Counted from the first letter of the stretch, positions 9,314-18,918 are shown. The stretch: 64,000 nucleotides of DNA from Rhodospirillaceae bacterium SYSU D60007 (GCA_003574685.1 QOCQ01000005.1:160127-224126); one strand, 5' to 3'. Made by a program: numbers and translations. Notes: generated from the sequence alone by a model not told the origin.

Positions 9314-11251
9314 CTACGCGCGGCGTTTCTGGGCGCCGAGCATGGTGGCGTTCAGGCGGCGGCCGGCGCGGCGCAGCTCGCCGGCAACGCGCTCGTTCTC
9401 GTCCTCGTCGAAGAGCGAGGCGAGCTGCTCCATCATCGTGCCGCCAAGCTGGTCGGCATCGACGATGGTGACGGCGCGGCGGTAGTAGCGCGTCACGTCG
9501 TGGCCGATGCCGATCGCGACCAGCTCCACCGGCGAGCGCGACTCGACCCAGTCGATCACATCGCGCAGGTGCCGTTCCAGGTAGTTGCCGGGATTGACCG
9601 ACAGCGTCGAGTCGTCCACCGGCGCGCCGTCGGAGATCACCATCAGGATACGCCGGTCCTCGCTGCGGCCCAGCAGGCGGTTATGCGCCCACAGAAGCGC
9701 CTCGCCGTCGATGTTCTCCTTGAGGATGCCCTCGCGCAGCATCAGGCCGAGGTTCTTGCGCGCGCGCCGCCATGGCGCATCGGCGGCCTTGTAGATGATG
9801 TGGCGCAGATCGTTGAGCCGCCCGGGATTGGCCGGCTTGCCCGCCGCCAGCCATTGCTCGCGGCTCTGGCCGCCCTTCCACGCCCGCGTGGTGAAGCCGA
9901 GGATCTCGACCTTCACGCCGCAGCGCTCAAGCGTGCGCGCCAGGATGTCGGCGCTCATCGCCGCCACCGTGATCGGCCGGCCGCGCATGGAGCCGGAATT
10001 GTCGATCAAGAGCGTCACCACCGTGTCGCGGAACGTGGTGTCCTTCTCCTGCTTGTACGACAGCGGCTGCGTCGGGTTGGCAACGATGCGCGCCAGGCGC
10101 GCGCCGTCCAGCATGCCCTCGTCGAGGTCGAACTCCCACGACCGGTTCTGCTGCGCCATCAGCTTGCGCTGGAGCCGGTTGGCCAGCCGACCGATGACGC
10201 CCGAGAGGTGCGAGAGCTGCTGGTCGAGGTGCTGGCGCAGGCGCCCCAGCTCGTCGGCGTCGCACAAATCGGCGGCTTCGACCTGCTCGTCGAACTTGTT
10301 GGTATAGGCGTGATACTGCTGGGCGTTCGGTTCGTTGGAAAGCGCACCGGGCGGCAGCCAGGGCCGCTCGGCGCGGCCGGGCTCGTCCTCGTCGCCGGCG
10401 CCCATCTGCATCTCGGTCTGCGCCTGGTCGGCGACCGTTTCCGATGAATCGTCCTGCTCGGATGTGTCCTCGGTTTCCTCGCCGGACGCGCCATAGCCGT
10501 GCGTCTCCGTCGAATCCTGGCCGTCATCGCCGGTTTCGTTGGATTCGCCCTCAGGATTCTCGCTGGAATCCTGGTCCTCGTTGTCATCGTCATCGAGATC
10601 GGCCGCGTCGTCGCCCAGATGCAGATCCTTGATCAGGCGGCGGAGCGCGCGCGCGAACTGCTCCTGGTTGGCGACGGTTTCCGCCAGCCGGTCGATATCC
10701 TTGCCGGCCGCCTCCTCGACCTCGCTCCGCCACATCTCGACCATGTCGCGTGCCGACTCAGGCGGCGGTGTGCCCAGCAGCCGCTCACGCACCAGCAGGC
10801 CCACGACATCCGCCATCGGCGCATCGTCGCGGGACTTCACCCGCCGATAGCCGCGCTGCTCGCAGCGCTCGACCCACAGCGCATCGAGGTTGCTGGCCAC
10901 GCCGGGCATGCGCTGCGCACCGATCGATTCGACGCGGACCTGTTCGACGACATCGAACACCGCCCGCGCCGCTTCGCCGGCCGGCATGCGCCGCAGATGC
11001 ATGCGCCGGTCGTGGTGGCGCATCTTCAGCGCCAGCGAATCCGATTCGCCGCGGGCGCGCGCCACGTCGTCGGCAGGCAGGTCGCGCGCCGGCACCGTGA
11101 CGCGCGCCTCGTGGCCCATGAGCTGGCCACCATCCGGCACGAAGGTCACGTTCACGTCGCGGCGCGCGATGGCGCGCATGGTCGCGGCGGTGACGCGCCG
11201 GAACTCCTCGAGCGGTGTGGATTCCTTGCCGGCCACGGGTGGCCTCTCCAC
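9314..11251 (-). CDS. cobT: Cobaltochelatase subunit CobT (vWA domain)
   Basis: Subunit of the CobNST aerobic cobaltochelatase, or the equivalent AAA+/vWA partner of CobS. The 645-residue frame starts with GTG one base after the cobS stop. An N-terminal domain (residues ~15-230) is followed by a long Asp/Glu/Ser-rich acidic segment (~235-320) and a C-terminal vWA domain with a MIDAS motif DNSGSM and a downstream ISDGAPVDD. This arrangement is standard for CobT. The GTG at 11251 could be replaced by the GTG at 11236. No cobN or other cobalamin gene is in the window. Confidence 0.94.
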   Translation of the reverse strand: MERPPVAGKESTPLEEFRRVTAATMRAIARRDVNVTFVPDGGQLMGHEARVTVPARDLPADDVARARGESDSLALKMRHHDRRMHLRRMPAGEAARAVFDVVEQVRVESIGAQRMPGVASNLDALWVERCEQRGYRRVKSRDDAPMADVVGLLVRERLLGTPPPESARDMVEMWRSEVEEAAGKDIDRLAETVANQEQFARALRRLIKDLHLGDDAADLDDDDNEDQDSSENPEGESNETGDDGQDSTETHGYGASGEETEDTSEQDDSSETVADQAQTEMQMGAGDEDEPGRAERPWLPPGALSNEPNAQQYHAYTNKFDEQVEAADLCDADELGRLRQHLDQQLSHLSGVIGRLANRLQRKLMAQQNRSWEFDLDEGMLDGARLARIVANPTQPLSYKQEKDTTFRDTVVTLLIDNSGSMRGRPITVAAMSADILARTLERCGVKVEILGFTTRAWKGGQSREQWLAAGKPANPGRLNDLRHIIYKAADAPWRRARKNLGLMLREGILKENIDGEALLWAHNRLLGRSEDRRILMVISDGAPVDDSTLSVNPGNYLERHLRDVIDWVESRSPVELVAIGIGHDVTRYYRRAVTIVDADQLGGTMMEQLASLFDEDENERVAGELRRAGRRLNATMLGAQKRRA

Positions 11252-11252
11252 C

Positions 11253-12227
11253 TCAGTGCAGCCGCGCCTTGCCGTGGCCCATCGGCAATTCCTTGCCGAA
11301 ACAGCGCTGGTAGTACTCGGCCACGGTGGTGCGCTCGACCTCGTCGCACTTGTTGAGGAACGTCAGCCGGAAGGCAAAGCCGATATCACCGAAGATCTGC
11401 GCGTTCTGCGCCCAGGTGATGACGGTGCGCGGTGACATGACGGTCGAGATGTCGCCGGCAATGAAGCCGGCGCGCGTCAGATCGGCCAGCGCCACCATGT
11501 TGCTCACGATCTTCCGGCCCTGGTCGGTATCGTACTGCTTGGCCTTGGCCAGAACGATGCCAACCTCCTGGTCGTGCGGCAGGTAATTGAGCACGGTGAC
11601 GATCGACCAGCGGTCCATCTGGCCCTGGTTGATCTGCTGGGTGCCGTGATAGAGCCCGGTGGTGTCGCCCAGCCCGACCGTGTTGGCGGTCGAGAACAGG
11701 CGGAACGCCGGGTGCGGCAGGATCACCTTGTTCTGGTCGAGCAGCGTCATCTTGCCCTCGACCTCCAGCACCCGCTGAATCACGAACATCACGTCGGCCC
11801 GGCCGGCGTCATACTCGTCGAAGACGAGAGCGCAGGGATGCTGCAGCGCCCACGGCAGGATGCCTTCCTTGTACTCGGTGACCTGCTTGCCGTCGCGCAG
11901 CACGATGGCGTCCTTGCCGATCAGGTCGATACGGCTGACATGGCTGTCGAGGTTGACCCGGATGCAGGGCCAGTTGAGCCGGGCCGCCACCTGCTCGATA
12001 TGCGTCGACTTGCCGGTGCCGTGATACCCCTGGATCATCACGCGGCGGTTGTAGGCAAAGCCGGCGAGGATGGCGAGCGTGGTGTCGTGATCGAACAGAT
12101 AGTCCGGATCGATGATCGGCACGTGCTCGGTAGGCTGGCCGAACGCCGGCACCATCATGTCGCTGTCCAGGGCGAACTTCTCGCGTACCGAGATCGTGGT
12201 GTCGGGCTGGCCGGAATCGGGGTTCAT
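11253..12227 (-). CDS. cobS: Cobaltochelatase subunit CobS (AAA+ ATPase)
   Basis: MoxR-related AAA+ ATPase which pairs with CobT to drive ATP-dependent cobalt insertion into hydrogenobyrinate diamide. With [18 protein letters not shown] as start it has 324 residues. Walker A is GYHGTGKST, Walker B is [10 protein letters not shown], and sensor 1 is [10 protein letters not shown]. The conserved C-terminal [25 protein letters not shown] ends the protein. The upstream in-frame extension to 12293 is not family-like. The 3' end is almost fused to cobT, and a J-domain gene precedes it. Confidence 0.95.
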   Translation of the reverse strand: MNPDSGQPDTTISVREKFALDSDMMVPAFGQPTEHVPIIDPDYLFDHDTTLAILAGFAYNRRVMIQGYHGTGKSTHIEQVAARLNWPCIRVNLDSHVSRIDLIGKDAIVLRDGKQVTEYKEGILPWALQHPCALVFDEYDAGRADVMFVIQRVLEVEGKMTLLDQNKVILPHPAFRLFSTANTVGLGDTTGLYHGTQQINQGQMDRWSIVTVLNYLPHDQEVGIVLAKAKQYDTDQGRKIVSNMVALADLTRAGFIAGDISTVMSPRTVITWAQNAQIFGDIGFAFRLTFLNKCDEVERTTVAEYYQRCFGKELPMGHGKARLH

Positions 12228-12404
12228 CACAAGGATCCAGAAATGCAAATACCCGGCCACCTGCCGGAAGGGCGCGGGAGGATGGCAGGCCACCGATCCC
12301 CCCGCAAGGGCTGAAATGCTGTCCTATCTTGCGCTTCCTGCAAGGCTATTGCGCAAGGTTTTGCTGCGTCAGATCAACGCCCGGATCGCTGAAGCGCTTC
12401 CGCC

Positions 12405-12992
12405 TTACGTCGCGAAATGTGGGCTCTGCCGCAGCGTTGTGTAGGCCCGGTTGATCAGTTTCAGCCGTTCCTCGGCTTCCTTGTTGCCGCCATTGGCGTC
12501 CGGATGATGCCGCTTGGCCAGCTCCTTGTAGCGCAGTTTCACTGAATCCAGGGTCTGGGGCCACTTCAGGTCCAGGATCGACAATGCCTGCTGCTCGGCC
12601 GGCGTGAGGTTATTGGGCTGGGCGGCAAAGCGGCGGTCCTTTTGCCGGCGAACGTCGGCGTCCGCCAGGATGTCGTAGGGATCGAGCAGGCTCTCAAACG
12701 GATCGCTGGCGCGCCTGTCGGCCTGCGGACCCAGGCGCCAGGTCGGCCGCCGCCACGTCTGGTCGGCACGAATCTGGGCCTCGATCTCGCTTTCGCTCAT
12801 GCCCTTGTAGAAGTCCCACTTCGCGTTGTACTCGCGCACATGGGCGAGGCAGAACCAGCGATATTGCCTGAGCTCGGCGCGCGACTTGGGCGCGCGGAAC
12901 TCGCCGACGGCGGCGCAGCCCGGGAACTCGCACACGCGGCCATCCACGTGAACGTCCGTCGCCGTAAGAACCGATTTGCGCCGTCCAGGCAT
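12405..12992 (-). CDS. J-domain (DnaJ-like) protein
   Basis: Co-chaperone-like protein of 195 residues with its J domain at the C-terminus (LDSVKLRYKELAKRHHPDANGG, containing the invariant HPD that stimulates Hsp70). The N-terminal half has CEFPGCAAVGEFRAPKSR and FCLAHVREYNAKWDFYKGMS, a conserved Cys-containing region typical of the alphaproteobacterial J protein next to bolA and cobS. There is no transmembrane helix and no G/F-rich or zinc domain, so it is a type III J protein. The gene is divergent from bolA and upstream of cobST on the same strand. Confidence 0.9.
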   Translation of the reverse strand: MPGRRKSVLTATDVHVDGRVCEFPGCAAVGEFRAPKSRAELRQYRWFCLAHVREYNAKWDFYKGMSESEIEAQIRADQTWRRPTWRLGPQADRRASDPFESLLDPYDILADADVRRQKDRRFAAQPNNLTPAEQQALSILDLKWPQTLDSVKLRYKELAKRHHPDANGGNKEAEERLKLINRAYTTLRQSPHFAT

Positions 12993-13078
12993 TGCCGATA
13001 TATGCGCGCCGCCAGCGGTCCGGGCAAGATGCCGGCCGCGAAGATTGCCGTTGACTCCCGGCCACGGAGGCTACTGAC

Positions 13079-13354
13079 ATGGGTGCTGTTGCCGCCGCCA
13101 TCGAGCGAAAGATCAGAAGCGCGCTGCAGCCGGCGTCGCTGATCATTACCGATGACTCGGCGAAGCACGCCGGCCATGCGGGGGCCCGCGAGGGCGGCGA
13201 AAGCCATTTCACGGTCGAGATCGTGTCGTCGGCCTTCGAGGGCAAGAGCCGCGTCGCCCGCCAGCGCATGGTGTACGCCCTGCTGAAGGAAGAGATCGCG
13301 CAAGGCCTGCACGCGCTGGCCCTGGTCACCAAAACCCCGGCCGAAACCAACTGA
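13079..13354 (+). CDS. bolA: BolA family protein
   Basis: Small protein of 91 residues that in its family partners with monothiol glutaredoxins and affects iron-sulfur/stress physiology. The region ESHFTVEIVSSAFEGKSRVARQRMVYALLKEEI is the conserved BolA core with the invariant His in KHAGH upstream. It is divergent from the J-domain gene; the bolA/J-protein/cobST neighbourhood recurs in alphaproteobacteria. Confidence 0.94.
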   Translation: MGAVAAAIERKIRSALQPASLIITDDSAKHAGHAGAREGGESHFTVEIVSSAFEGKSRVARQRMVYALLKEEIAQGLHALALVTKTPAETN

Positions 13355-13462
13355 CACGATCTCGCTTGCTCTCTTCCTTCTCCCCGCGAAGGCGGGGCGG
13401 CTTGGACACATGTCTCGTCGTTGCAATGGCGCGGTGGGCATTCGCAATGAGGCCTGAAACTC

Positions 13463-13600
13463 CCTTCCCCCGGAGGGGGAAGGTGCCCGAAGGGCGGAAG
13501 GGGGATGGCGCAACACCTTCGGCTTCTCGCCCTTGAAGACCGTGCTGCGGAGGCATCCCCCTTCCCGCGCTGCGCGCCACCTTCCCCCTCCGCGGGAAGG
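13463..13600 (-). repeat. Family A structured repeat, copy 2 (inverted orientation)
   Basis: Reverse-complement copy of the element at 758-897. It ends exactly where the DUF559 gene begins (that gene's stop codon occupies 13601-13603). Together with copy 3 (14001-14124, opposite orientation) it brackets that gene. Confidence 0.9.
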
Positions 13601-13996
13601 CTATTTGTTTCTCCGGTCGAGAACGGCGGTCCAGATGGCGTCGAGGATCTGGCGTGGCTCGCGCAGCACGTCGTTGGCCCAGAAGCGCACGACAACGAAA
13701 CCTAGCGCTTCGAGTCGGCGTGTTCGTTCGGCGTCGTAGTCCTCCTGTTCGACATGCTGGCTGCCATCGACCTCGACCACCAGCCGTTCGCGCAGGCAGG
13801 CGAAGTCGACGATGTACCGGTCGATGGGCACTTGGCGGCGGAAGCGCAGCTCGCCGGCACGGCCGGCTCGCAGCACCCGCCACAAGGCTGCCTCGGCCTC
13901 CGACGGTGCCCGCCGCAACCGCCGCGCCGCCACCCGCGCGAAGTCACTTGCCTCGGGTCTCATGATCACAGGAGGGTTGTATCCATGCGCGATCAT
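13601..13996 (-). CDS. DUF559 domain protein (endonuclease-like fold)
   Basis: About 131 residues from MIAHGYNPPVIMRPE, or 120 from the internal Met at 13963. The core RAPSEAEAALWRVLRAGRAGELRFRRQVPIDRYIVDFACLRERLVVEVDGSQH is the DUF559 signature. The spaced acidic/basic residues (IVDF, VEVDG, VVRFW) match the PD-(D/E)XK/Vsr-like nuclease fold. The start at 13996 has GAGGG six bases upstream. The gene lies between two oppositely oriented family A repeats, which suggests it may move with them or act on them. Biochemical function of the family is not established. Confidence 0.85.
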   Translation of the reverse strand: MIAHGYNPPVIMRPEASDFARVAARRLRRAPSEAEAALWRVLRAGRAGELRFRRQVPIDRYIVDFACLRERLVVEVDGSQHVEQEDYDAERTRRLEALGFVVVRFWANDVLREPRQILDAIWTAVLDRRNK

Positions 13997-14000
13997 ACAA

Positions 14001-14124
14001 CCCTCGCTCGAAAAGGGAAGGTAGCGCGCAGCGCCGGAAGGGGATACCTCAACCAGCACGACACCGCAGGTGTTGCACCATCCCCCTTCCGCCCTTCGGG
14101 CACCTTCCCCCTCCGGGGGAAGGT
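14001..14124 (+). repeat. Family A structured repeat, copy 3 (left hairpin degenerate)
   Basis: The right half (CACCATCCCCCTTCCGCCC, then the CCTTCCCCCTCCGGGGGAAGG hairpin) matches copy 1 exactly, whereas the left hairpin has decayed to AAAAGGGAAGGTAGCGCGCA. It separates the DUF559 gene start from the accA 3' end. Confidence 0.85.
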
Positions 14125-14132
14125 TGTTTGGG

Positions 14133-15089
14133 CTAAAGGCCCTTCTGGCCCATGGCGAGGAACTTGTCGCGGCGGTGCTGGCGGAGGGTGGCGGCGTCCA
14201 TGCCGTCGAGCGACGTCAGCTCTGTCTCCAGGGCATCGCCGGCGGCCTTGATGGCGGCTTCAGGATCGCGATGCGCACCGCCCAGCGGCTCGGGGATGAC
14301 CGCATCGCACACGCCCAGCTTCTTCAGGTCATCCGAGGTCAGCCGCAGCGCTTCGGCCGCCTCCTGCGCCGCATCGGCGGAGCGCCACAGGATCGAAGCG
14401 CAACCCTCCGGCGTGATCACCGAATAGACGGCGTGCTCCAGCATCAGCACGCGATTGGCCGCGGCCAGCGCCACGGCACCGCCCGAACCGCCCTCGCCGA
14501 TCACCAGGCTGACCAGCGGCACACCCAGCTCAAGGCAGACCTCGATGCTGCGTGCGATCGCCTCGGCCTGGCCGCGGGCTTCGGCATCGACGCCGGGATA
14601 GGCGCCGGCGGTGTCAACGAACGTGATCACCGGCAGTCCGAACCGGTCCGCAAGCTTCATCAGGCGTTGCGCCTTGCGATAGCCTTCCGGCTTCACCATG
14701 CCGAAATTGTGCCGGATGCGGCTTTCGGTATCGTCGCCCTTCTCCTGGCCGATCACCAGGCACGGCCGGCCGCGGAAGCGGCCCAGCCCGCCGACGATGG
14801 CGGCGTCCTCGGCAAAGGCGCGGTCGCCAGCCAGCGGCGTGTATTCACTGACCAGCGTCTCGATGTAGCGCAGCGCATGCGGACGCTCGGGATGACGTGC
14901 CACCTGCACGCGCTGCCATGGCGTGAGTTTGGCATAGGTGGCGCGCAACTGGCGCTCGACCTTGGCCTGCAGCCGCGACACCTCCTCGGCGATGTCAACG
15001 CCTTCACCGTTGCCGCGATGGCGCAACTCCATGATGGCGCCTTCGAGGTCGGCGATCGGCTTCTCGAAGTCGAGGAACGTCGTCGGCAT
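14133..15089 (-). CDS. accA: Acetyl-CoA carboxylase carboxyltransferase subunit alpha
   Basis: Catalyses, with AccD, transfer of the carboxyl group from biotin carrier protein to acetyl-CoA, the first step of fatty acid synthesis. The 318-residue protein begins [16 protein letters not shown]. It has the conserved [55 protein letters not shown] and [14 protein letters not shown] crotonase-fold segments. Length is normal for the family. xerD lies upstream on the same strand, as often in alphaproteobacteria, but here the malyl-CoA lyase and a plus-strand gene intervene. Confidence 0.97.
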   Translation of the reverse strand: MPTTFLDFEKPIADLEGAIMELRHRGNGEGVDIAEEVSRLQAKVERQLRATYAKLTPWQRVQVARHPERPHALRYIETLVSEYTPLAGDRAFAEDAAIVGGLGRFRGRPCLVIGQEKGDDTESRIRHNFGMVKPEGYRKAQRLMKLADRFGLPVITFVDTAGAYPGVDAEARGQAEAIARSIEVCLELGVPLVSLVIGEGGSGGAVALAAANRVLMLEHAVYSVITPEGCASILWRSADAAQEAAEALRLTSDDLKKLGVCDAVIPEPLGGAHRDPEAAIKAAGDALETELTSLDGMDAATLRQHRRDKFLAMGQKGL

Positions 15090-15210
15090 ATCGGCTCCCG
15101 CTGCCCGCCGACCGCTAGCCGGCCGGAAGCGGCGGTGTCAAGCGTGCCAGCACGCATCGCCGGCGCGATGCGTTTGGATTACAGCGCGTGCTGCGTGCGC
15201 GTGTGTGCGT

Positions 15211-16191
15211 CTATGCCGCCATGCCCAGCCGCTGCGCCATGGCCAGCAGCACCTCTGCCTGCTTGATGGACGCGTTGTCGATCAGCTTGCCATCGAGCGC
15301 GACGGCGCCCTTGCCCTCGCGTTGTGCCTGGCGCATCGCCTCGAGGATGCGCTTCGCCTTGGCGACCTCCTCGGCACTGGGACCGAAGACTTCGTTGGCC
15401 AGCGCAATCTGCGAGGGATGGATGGCCCATTTGCCCTCGCAGCCCAGCACGGCGGCGCGGTTGGCCTGCGCGCGGTAGCCTTCCGGATCGGAGAAGTCGC
15501 CGAACGGCCCGTCGATGGGACGCAAGCCATGCGCCCGCGCCGCCACCACCATGCGCGAGATCGCGTAGTGCCAGACATCGCCCCAGAAATAATCGCGCTT
15601 GCCGCTGGAGTCCTTGTCGCTGAGCACACCGTATTGCGGATGCGGACCGCCGATATTGACCGTCCTGGCCTTGGTCGAGGCGGCGTAGTCGGCCACGCCA
15701 AAATGCAGCGACTCGTTGCGCGGGCTGGCGCCGGCGATGGCATCGATGTTCTGCATCCCCAGCGCCGTCTCGATGATCATCTCGAAGCCGATGCGCTTGC
15801 CGGCCTTCGTTGCCGTCTCGATCTGGGTCACCAGCATGTCCACGGCGTAGATATCGGCGGCGGTGCCGACCTTGGGAATCATGACCAGGTCAAGCTTGCC
15901 GGGCGCACCCTCCAGCACATCGACGAGATCGCGATACATCCAGTGGGTGTCGAGACCATTGACACGCAGCGAGATCGTCTTGCCGTGCCAGTCCACCTCG
16001 TTCAGCGCCTGGATGCAGTTCTTCCGCGCCCGCTCCTTGTCGTCCGGCGCGACCGCATCCTCCAGGTCGAGAAAGACGACGTCGGCGGCGCCCTTCGCGG
16101 CCTTCTCGAACAGCTCGGTGCGGCTGCACGGCACAGCCAGTTCGCTGCGGTTCAGCCGCGACGCGACCGGCTCAACGATGGTGAAGCTCAT
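15211..16191 (-). CDS. mcl: L-malyl-CoA/beta-methylmalyl-CoA lyase (HpcH/HpaI/CitE fold)
   Basis: Reversibly cleaves L-malyl-CoA to glyoxylate and acetyl-CoA, as in the ethylmalonyl-CoA pathway or serine cycle. The 326-residue protein contains LNRSELAVP, the metal-binding FLDLEDAVAPDDKE, IPKVGTAADIYAVDM, FGVADYAASTKART and GLRPIDGPFGDFSDPEGY, which together match the Mcl subgroup rather than citrate lyase CitE. No other gene of these pathways is in the window, so the pathway is inference. The start ATG at 16191 is followed directly by the conserved SFTIVEP. Confidence 0.88.
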   Translation of the reverse strand: MSFTIVEPVASRLNRSELAVPCSRTELFEKAAKGAADVVFLDLEDAVAPDDKERARKNCIQALNEVDWHGKTISLRVNGLDTHWMYRDLVDVLEGAPGKLDLVMIPKVGTAADIYAVDMLVTQIETATKAGKRIGFEMIIETALGMQNIDAIAGASPRNESLHFGVADYAASTKARTVNIGGPHPQYGVLSDKDSSGKRDYFWGDVWHYAISRMVVAARAHGLRPIDGPFGDFSDPEGYRAQANRAAVLGCEGKWAIHPSQIALANEVFGPSAEEVAKAKRILEAMRQAQREGKGAVALDGKLIDNASIKQAEVLLAMAQRLGMAA

Positions 16192-16346
16192 GTCTGATCC
16201 CTGCCTTGAGTGCTTGCTGCGGCGCAATGCTGCACTGCAACAACATGGCAGCCGGGGCGATGAAGTCAACCCGTCCCTGTCAGGCTTGACGCCGCACGGC
16301 CCCGCCATGTCTTTTGCACGCCGGGAGACGACATCGCTGGGCGGAG

Positions 16347-17564
16347 ATGGCGCGGGGGCGGGAAAAATTGTCGGCGGCGATGGCCCGCAGGGTGGCGCTG
16401 GCGGCGCAGGGTTTCGGCGAACCGCGCCCGGACACGCCCATTTCGGCACGCCACATCCGCAAGACGGTGCAGCGGCTTGGCCTGTTGCAAATCGATTCCG
16501 TCAACGTGCTGGTGCGCGCGCACTACCTGCCGCTGTTCTCGCGCCTGGGCACCTATGACAGTCGTCTTCTCGATCGCCTGGCCTATGACGGCCGGCGCCG
16601 GGCGTTCTTCGAATTCTGGGGACATGAAGCGTCGCTGTTGCCAGCGGCGAGTCACCCGCTGTGGCGCTGGCGCATGGCACGTGCTGCGCACGGCCATGGC
16701 ATCGGCCGGATGCTGGCGCAGTTCCGCCGCTACCGGCACAAGTTCATCAAGGAGGTGCGCGCCGAGATTGCCGACCGCGGACCGTTGGCCGCCTCCGACC
16801 TGTCCAACGGCGGACGCGGCAAGGGCTCGTGGTGGGGCTGGAGCGACGGCAAGCATGCGCTGGAATGCCTGTTCTTTGCCGGCGAGGTGACGACCGCCGC
16901 TAGGCGCGGCAGCTTCGAGCGCGTCTACGACCTGACCGAACGCGTGCTGCCGGCGGCGCTGCTGGCGCAGCCCACGCCATCTGCTGACGAAGCCCAGCGG
17001 CAGTTGCTGCGTATCGCGGCCAGCGCGCTGGGCGTGGCGACGGCCGCGGACCTGCGCGACTACTTCCGGCTCGACATGGCCGATACCAGGACGCGCCTGC
17101 ACGAGCTGGTCGAAGCCGGCGAGTTGCTGCCCGTCACGGTCGAAGGCTGGCAGCATCCGGCCTGGCTCGATCCGGCCGCGCGACTGCCGCGACGTATCGA
17201 GGCCTGCGCGCTGCTGGCGCCGTTCGACCCGCTGATCTGGGAACGCGCACGCACCGAACGCATTTTCGATTTCCACTACCGGATCGGCATCTACACGCCA
17301 AAGCACCTGCGCGTGCACGGCTACTATGTGCTGCCATTCCTGCTCGGCGATCAGCTCGTTGCGCGAGTCGATCTCAAGGCAGACCGTCTTGCCCGCCGGC
17401 TGCTGGTTCATGCCGCGCATGCCGAGGACGGTGTCGGCCCGGCCACCATCGCAGCACCGCTGCGTGCGGAGTTGCAGCGCATGGCCGGATGGCTGGGGCT
17501 GGACGGCGTCGATGTCGCGCCGGCCGGATCGCTGGCTGTGGCCCTGAAGAACGTCGGCGCCTGA
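16347..17564 (+). CDS. YcaQ/AlkZ-type winged-helix DNA glycosylase-like protein
   Basis: The 405-residue protein belongs to the HTH_42 family (YcaQ, AlkZ), whose characterised members excise alkylated or crosslinked bases. The family QxD motif is present as LLQIDSVNV. Other hallmarks are FEFWGHEASLLP near residue 90 and FDPLIWERARTERIFDFHYRIGIYTP near residue 300. No membrane segment is seen. The ATG at 16347 was chosen over a TTG at 16314. The gene is divergent from the malyl-CoA lyase and ends 3 bp from the convergent xerD. Substrate specificity cannot be read from sequence. Confidence 0.85.
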   Translation: MARGREKLSAAMARRVALAAQGFGEPRPDTPISARHIRKTVQRLGLLQIDSVNVLVRAHYLPLFSRLGTYDSRLLDRLAYDGRRRAFFEFWGHEASLLPAASHPLWRWRMARAAHGHGIGRMLAQFRRYRHKFIKEVRAEIADRGPLAASDLSNGGRGKGSWWGWSDGKHALECLFFAGEVTTAARRGSFERVYDLTERVLPAALLAQPTPSADEAQRQLLRIAASALGVATAADLRDYFRLDMADTRTRLHELVEAGELLPVTVEGWQHPAWLDPAARLPRRIEACALLAPFDPLIWERARTERIFDFHYRIGIYTPKHLRVHGYYVLPFLLGDQLVARVDLKADRLARRLLVHAAHAEDGVGPATIAAPLRAELQRMAGWLGLDGVDVAPAGSLAVALKNVGA

Positions 17565-17567
17565 AGC

Positions 17568-18572
17568 TTACGTCTGGCCTTTCTTGGCGAGCGGATGCTT
17601 TTCCTCCACGAGCGCGCGCAGCTTCTCGTCGAGCACGTGGGTGTAGATCTGGGTCGAGGAGATATCCGCGTGGCCCAGCATGAGCTGGACGCTGCGCAGA
17701 TCGGCGCCATGCGCCAGGAGGTGGCTGGCGAAGGCATGGCGCAGCACGTGCGGCGACACGCGCTCCCGGTCGATACCGGCCTCGACGGCCAGCTCCTTCA
17801 GGAGCTGCGCGAAGCGCTGCCGCGTCAGATGGCCTTCGCGGCTGCGCGAGGGAAACAGGTAGGGCGAGGCCTTGCCCGGCTTCAGGCTGGCGGCACGCGC
17901 GCCAAGCCAGGCCAGCACCGCATCGCGCGCCGGCTCGCCCAGCGGAACCAGCCGCTCCTTGCCGCCCTTGCCGCGCACGATCAACGCTTCGGGATCGCGC
18001 TCGACCGCCGCCAGCGGCAGGCTCACGAGTTCGGAAACCCGCATGCCGGTGGCGTAGAGCAGTTCCATCAGGGCCGCCAGACGCAGGCCCTCCGCGGCGC
18101 CGCGCTTTGACGCCGCCGCAATCAGCGCCGCCACCTCTTCCTGCGACAGGATCCTGGGCAGCGGCTTGTCCAGCCGGGGCGACTCCAGCCCTGCCGAGGG
18201 ATCGTCCGGACGCATGCCTTCGGCAACCAGGAACCGGTAGAACTGACGGATCGCCGACAACCGGCGCGCCGCGGTCCGCGCCGACATGCCAAGGTGCCGC
18301 AGGCTCGCCATGAAGGCGCGCAAGGCATCGGGCGTGGCCTCCAGCGGGCTCGCCTTGCGCCGCGCCAGAAAGGCCGTAAGGGTTTCGAGATCGCGGCCAT
18401 AGGACTCGAGCGTGTTGAGCGCCGCACCACGCTCCGCCGCCAGCATTTCCAGGAAAAGTTCTACCTCGCGCGGCTGGCTGGGTTTCTCCCTGGGCTGCCG
18501 GCCCGGACGCCGGCGCGGGGCCGATGTTGCGGAGGAAGCAGTCGTCCTGGTGCTTTTGCGGGGCCTTTTCAT
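17568..18572 (-). CDS. xerD: Site-specific tyrosine recombinase XerD
   Basis: Chromosome-dimer resolution recombinase acting with XerC at dif. The 334-residue protein has a core-binding N-terminal domain and the full catalytic set: R178 (TGMRVSEL), K202 (GKGGKERLVPLG), H275 and R278 (SPHVLRHAFASH), H301 (LGHADIS) and the nucleophile Y310 (STQIYTHV). The spacing matches E. coli XerD. An extra ~30-residue basic, low-complexity N-terminal leader precedes the usual start. The start codon overlaps the stop of the upstream 45-residue membrane protein gene (ATGA), suggesting translational coupling. Confidence 0.93.
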   Translation of the reverse strand: MKRPRKSTRTTASSATSAPRRRPGRQPREKPSQPREVELFLEMLAAERGAALNTLESYGRDLETLTAFLARRKASPLEATPDALRAFMASLRHLGMSARTAARRLSAIRQFYRFLVAEGMRPDDPSAGLESPRLDKPLPRILSQEEVAALIAAASKRGAAEGLRLAALMELLYATGMRVSELVSLPLAAVERDPEALIVRGKGGKERLVPLGEPARDAVLAWLGARAASLKPGKASPYLFPSRSREGHLTRQRFAQLLKELAVEAGIDRERVSPHVLRHAFASHLLAHGADLRSVQLMLGHADISSTQIYTHVLDEKLRALVEEKHPLAKKGQT

Positions 18573-18706
18573 TTGCTGAACCGCTCCGGCGGAATCGGGA
18601 TTTCGCGCGTGCGCTGCGGCGGCGCCACGTCGATGAACGCCAACACGACAAAGCCGCCGGCCAGCACAATTGCCAGGACGATGAGAAGTGCGGCACGAAG
18701 GCTCAT
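18569..18706 (-). CDS. 45-residue single-pass membrane protein, translationally coupled to xerD
   Basis: A small frame begins at the ATG at 18704-18706 and reads MSLRAALLIVLAIVLAGGF, then VVLAFIDVAPPQRTREIPIPPERFSK. One hydrophobic helix covers about residues 5-26, followed by a short Pro-rich tail. Its TGA overlaps the xerD ATG by two bases. Small single-pass proteins with this shape occur between aroK and xerD in related alphaproteobacteria, as far as I recall, so it is likely real although short. The function is unknown. Confidence 0.7.
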   Translation of the reverse strand: MSLRAALLIVLAIVLAGGFVVLAFIDVAPPQRTREIPIPPERFSK

Positions 18707-18918
18707 GCCCCCGCCGCTATGGAACTGGCTACGCCTACTCACCTGCGCCGGCCTGGTCGGAGGGAAGGACCCGCGCCCCGCTTGTGCGGCCGGGCGCGAG
18801 CGGCGATATTGGCCAGACTATCGTGCCGGCGCTGCAATGACAATGCGGTGCAGCGCGCAACCTGTTGGGAAAGTTCGGTGATTCGCCTTCTTCCCGCCCC
18901 ATTCGGCGCCTTCACAGG

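Noticed and set aside
13463..14124. CRISPR-like or transposon reading of the repeats around the DUF559 gene
   Set aside because: There are only two large copies in opposite orientation, no spacer-repeat periodicity, no transposase, and no target-site duplication was found by eye.
17568..18572. XerD as evidence of an integrated element
   Set aside because: Catalytic spacing matches housekeeping XerD and the aroK-xerD-accA neighbourhood is chromosomal; no att-like repeats or cargo are seen.
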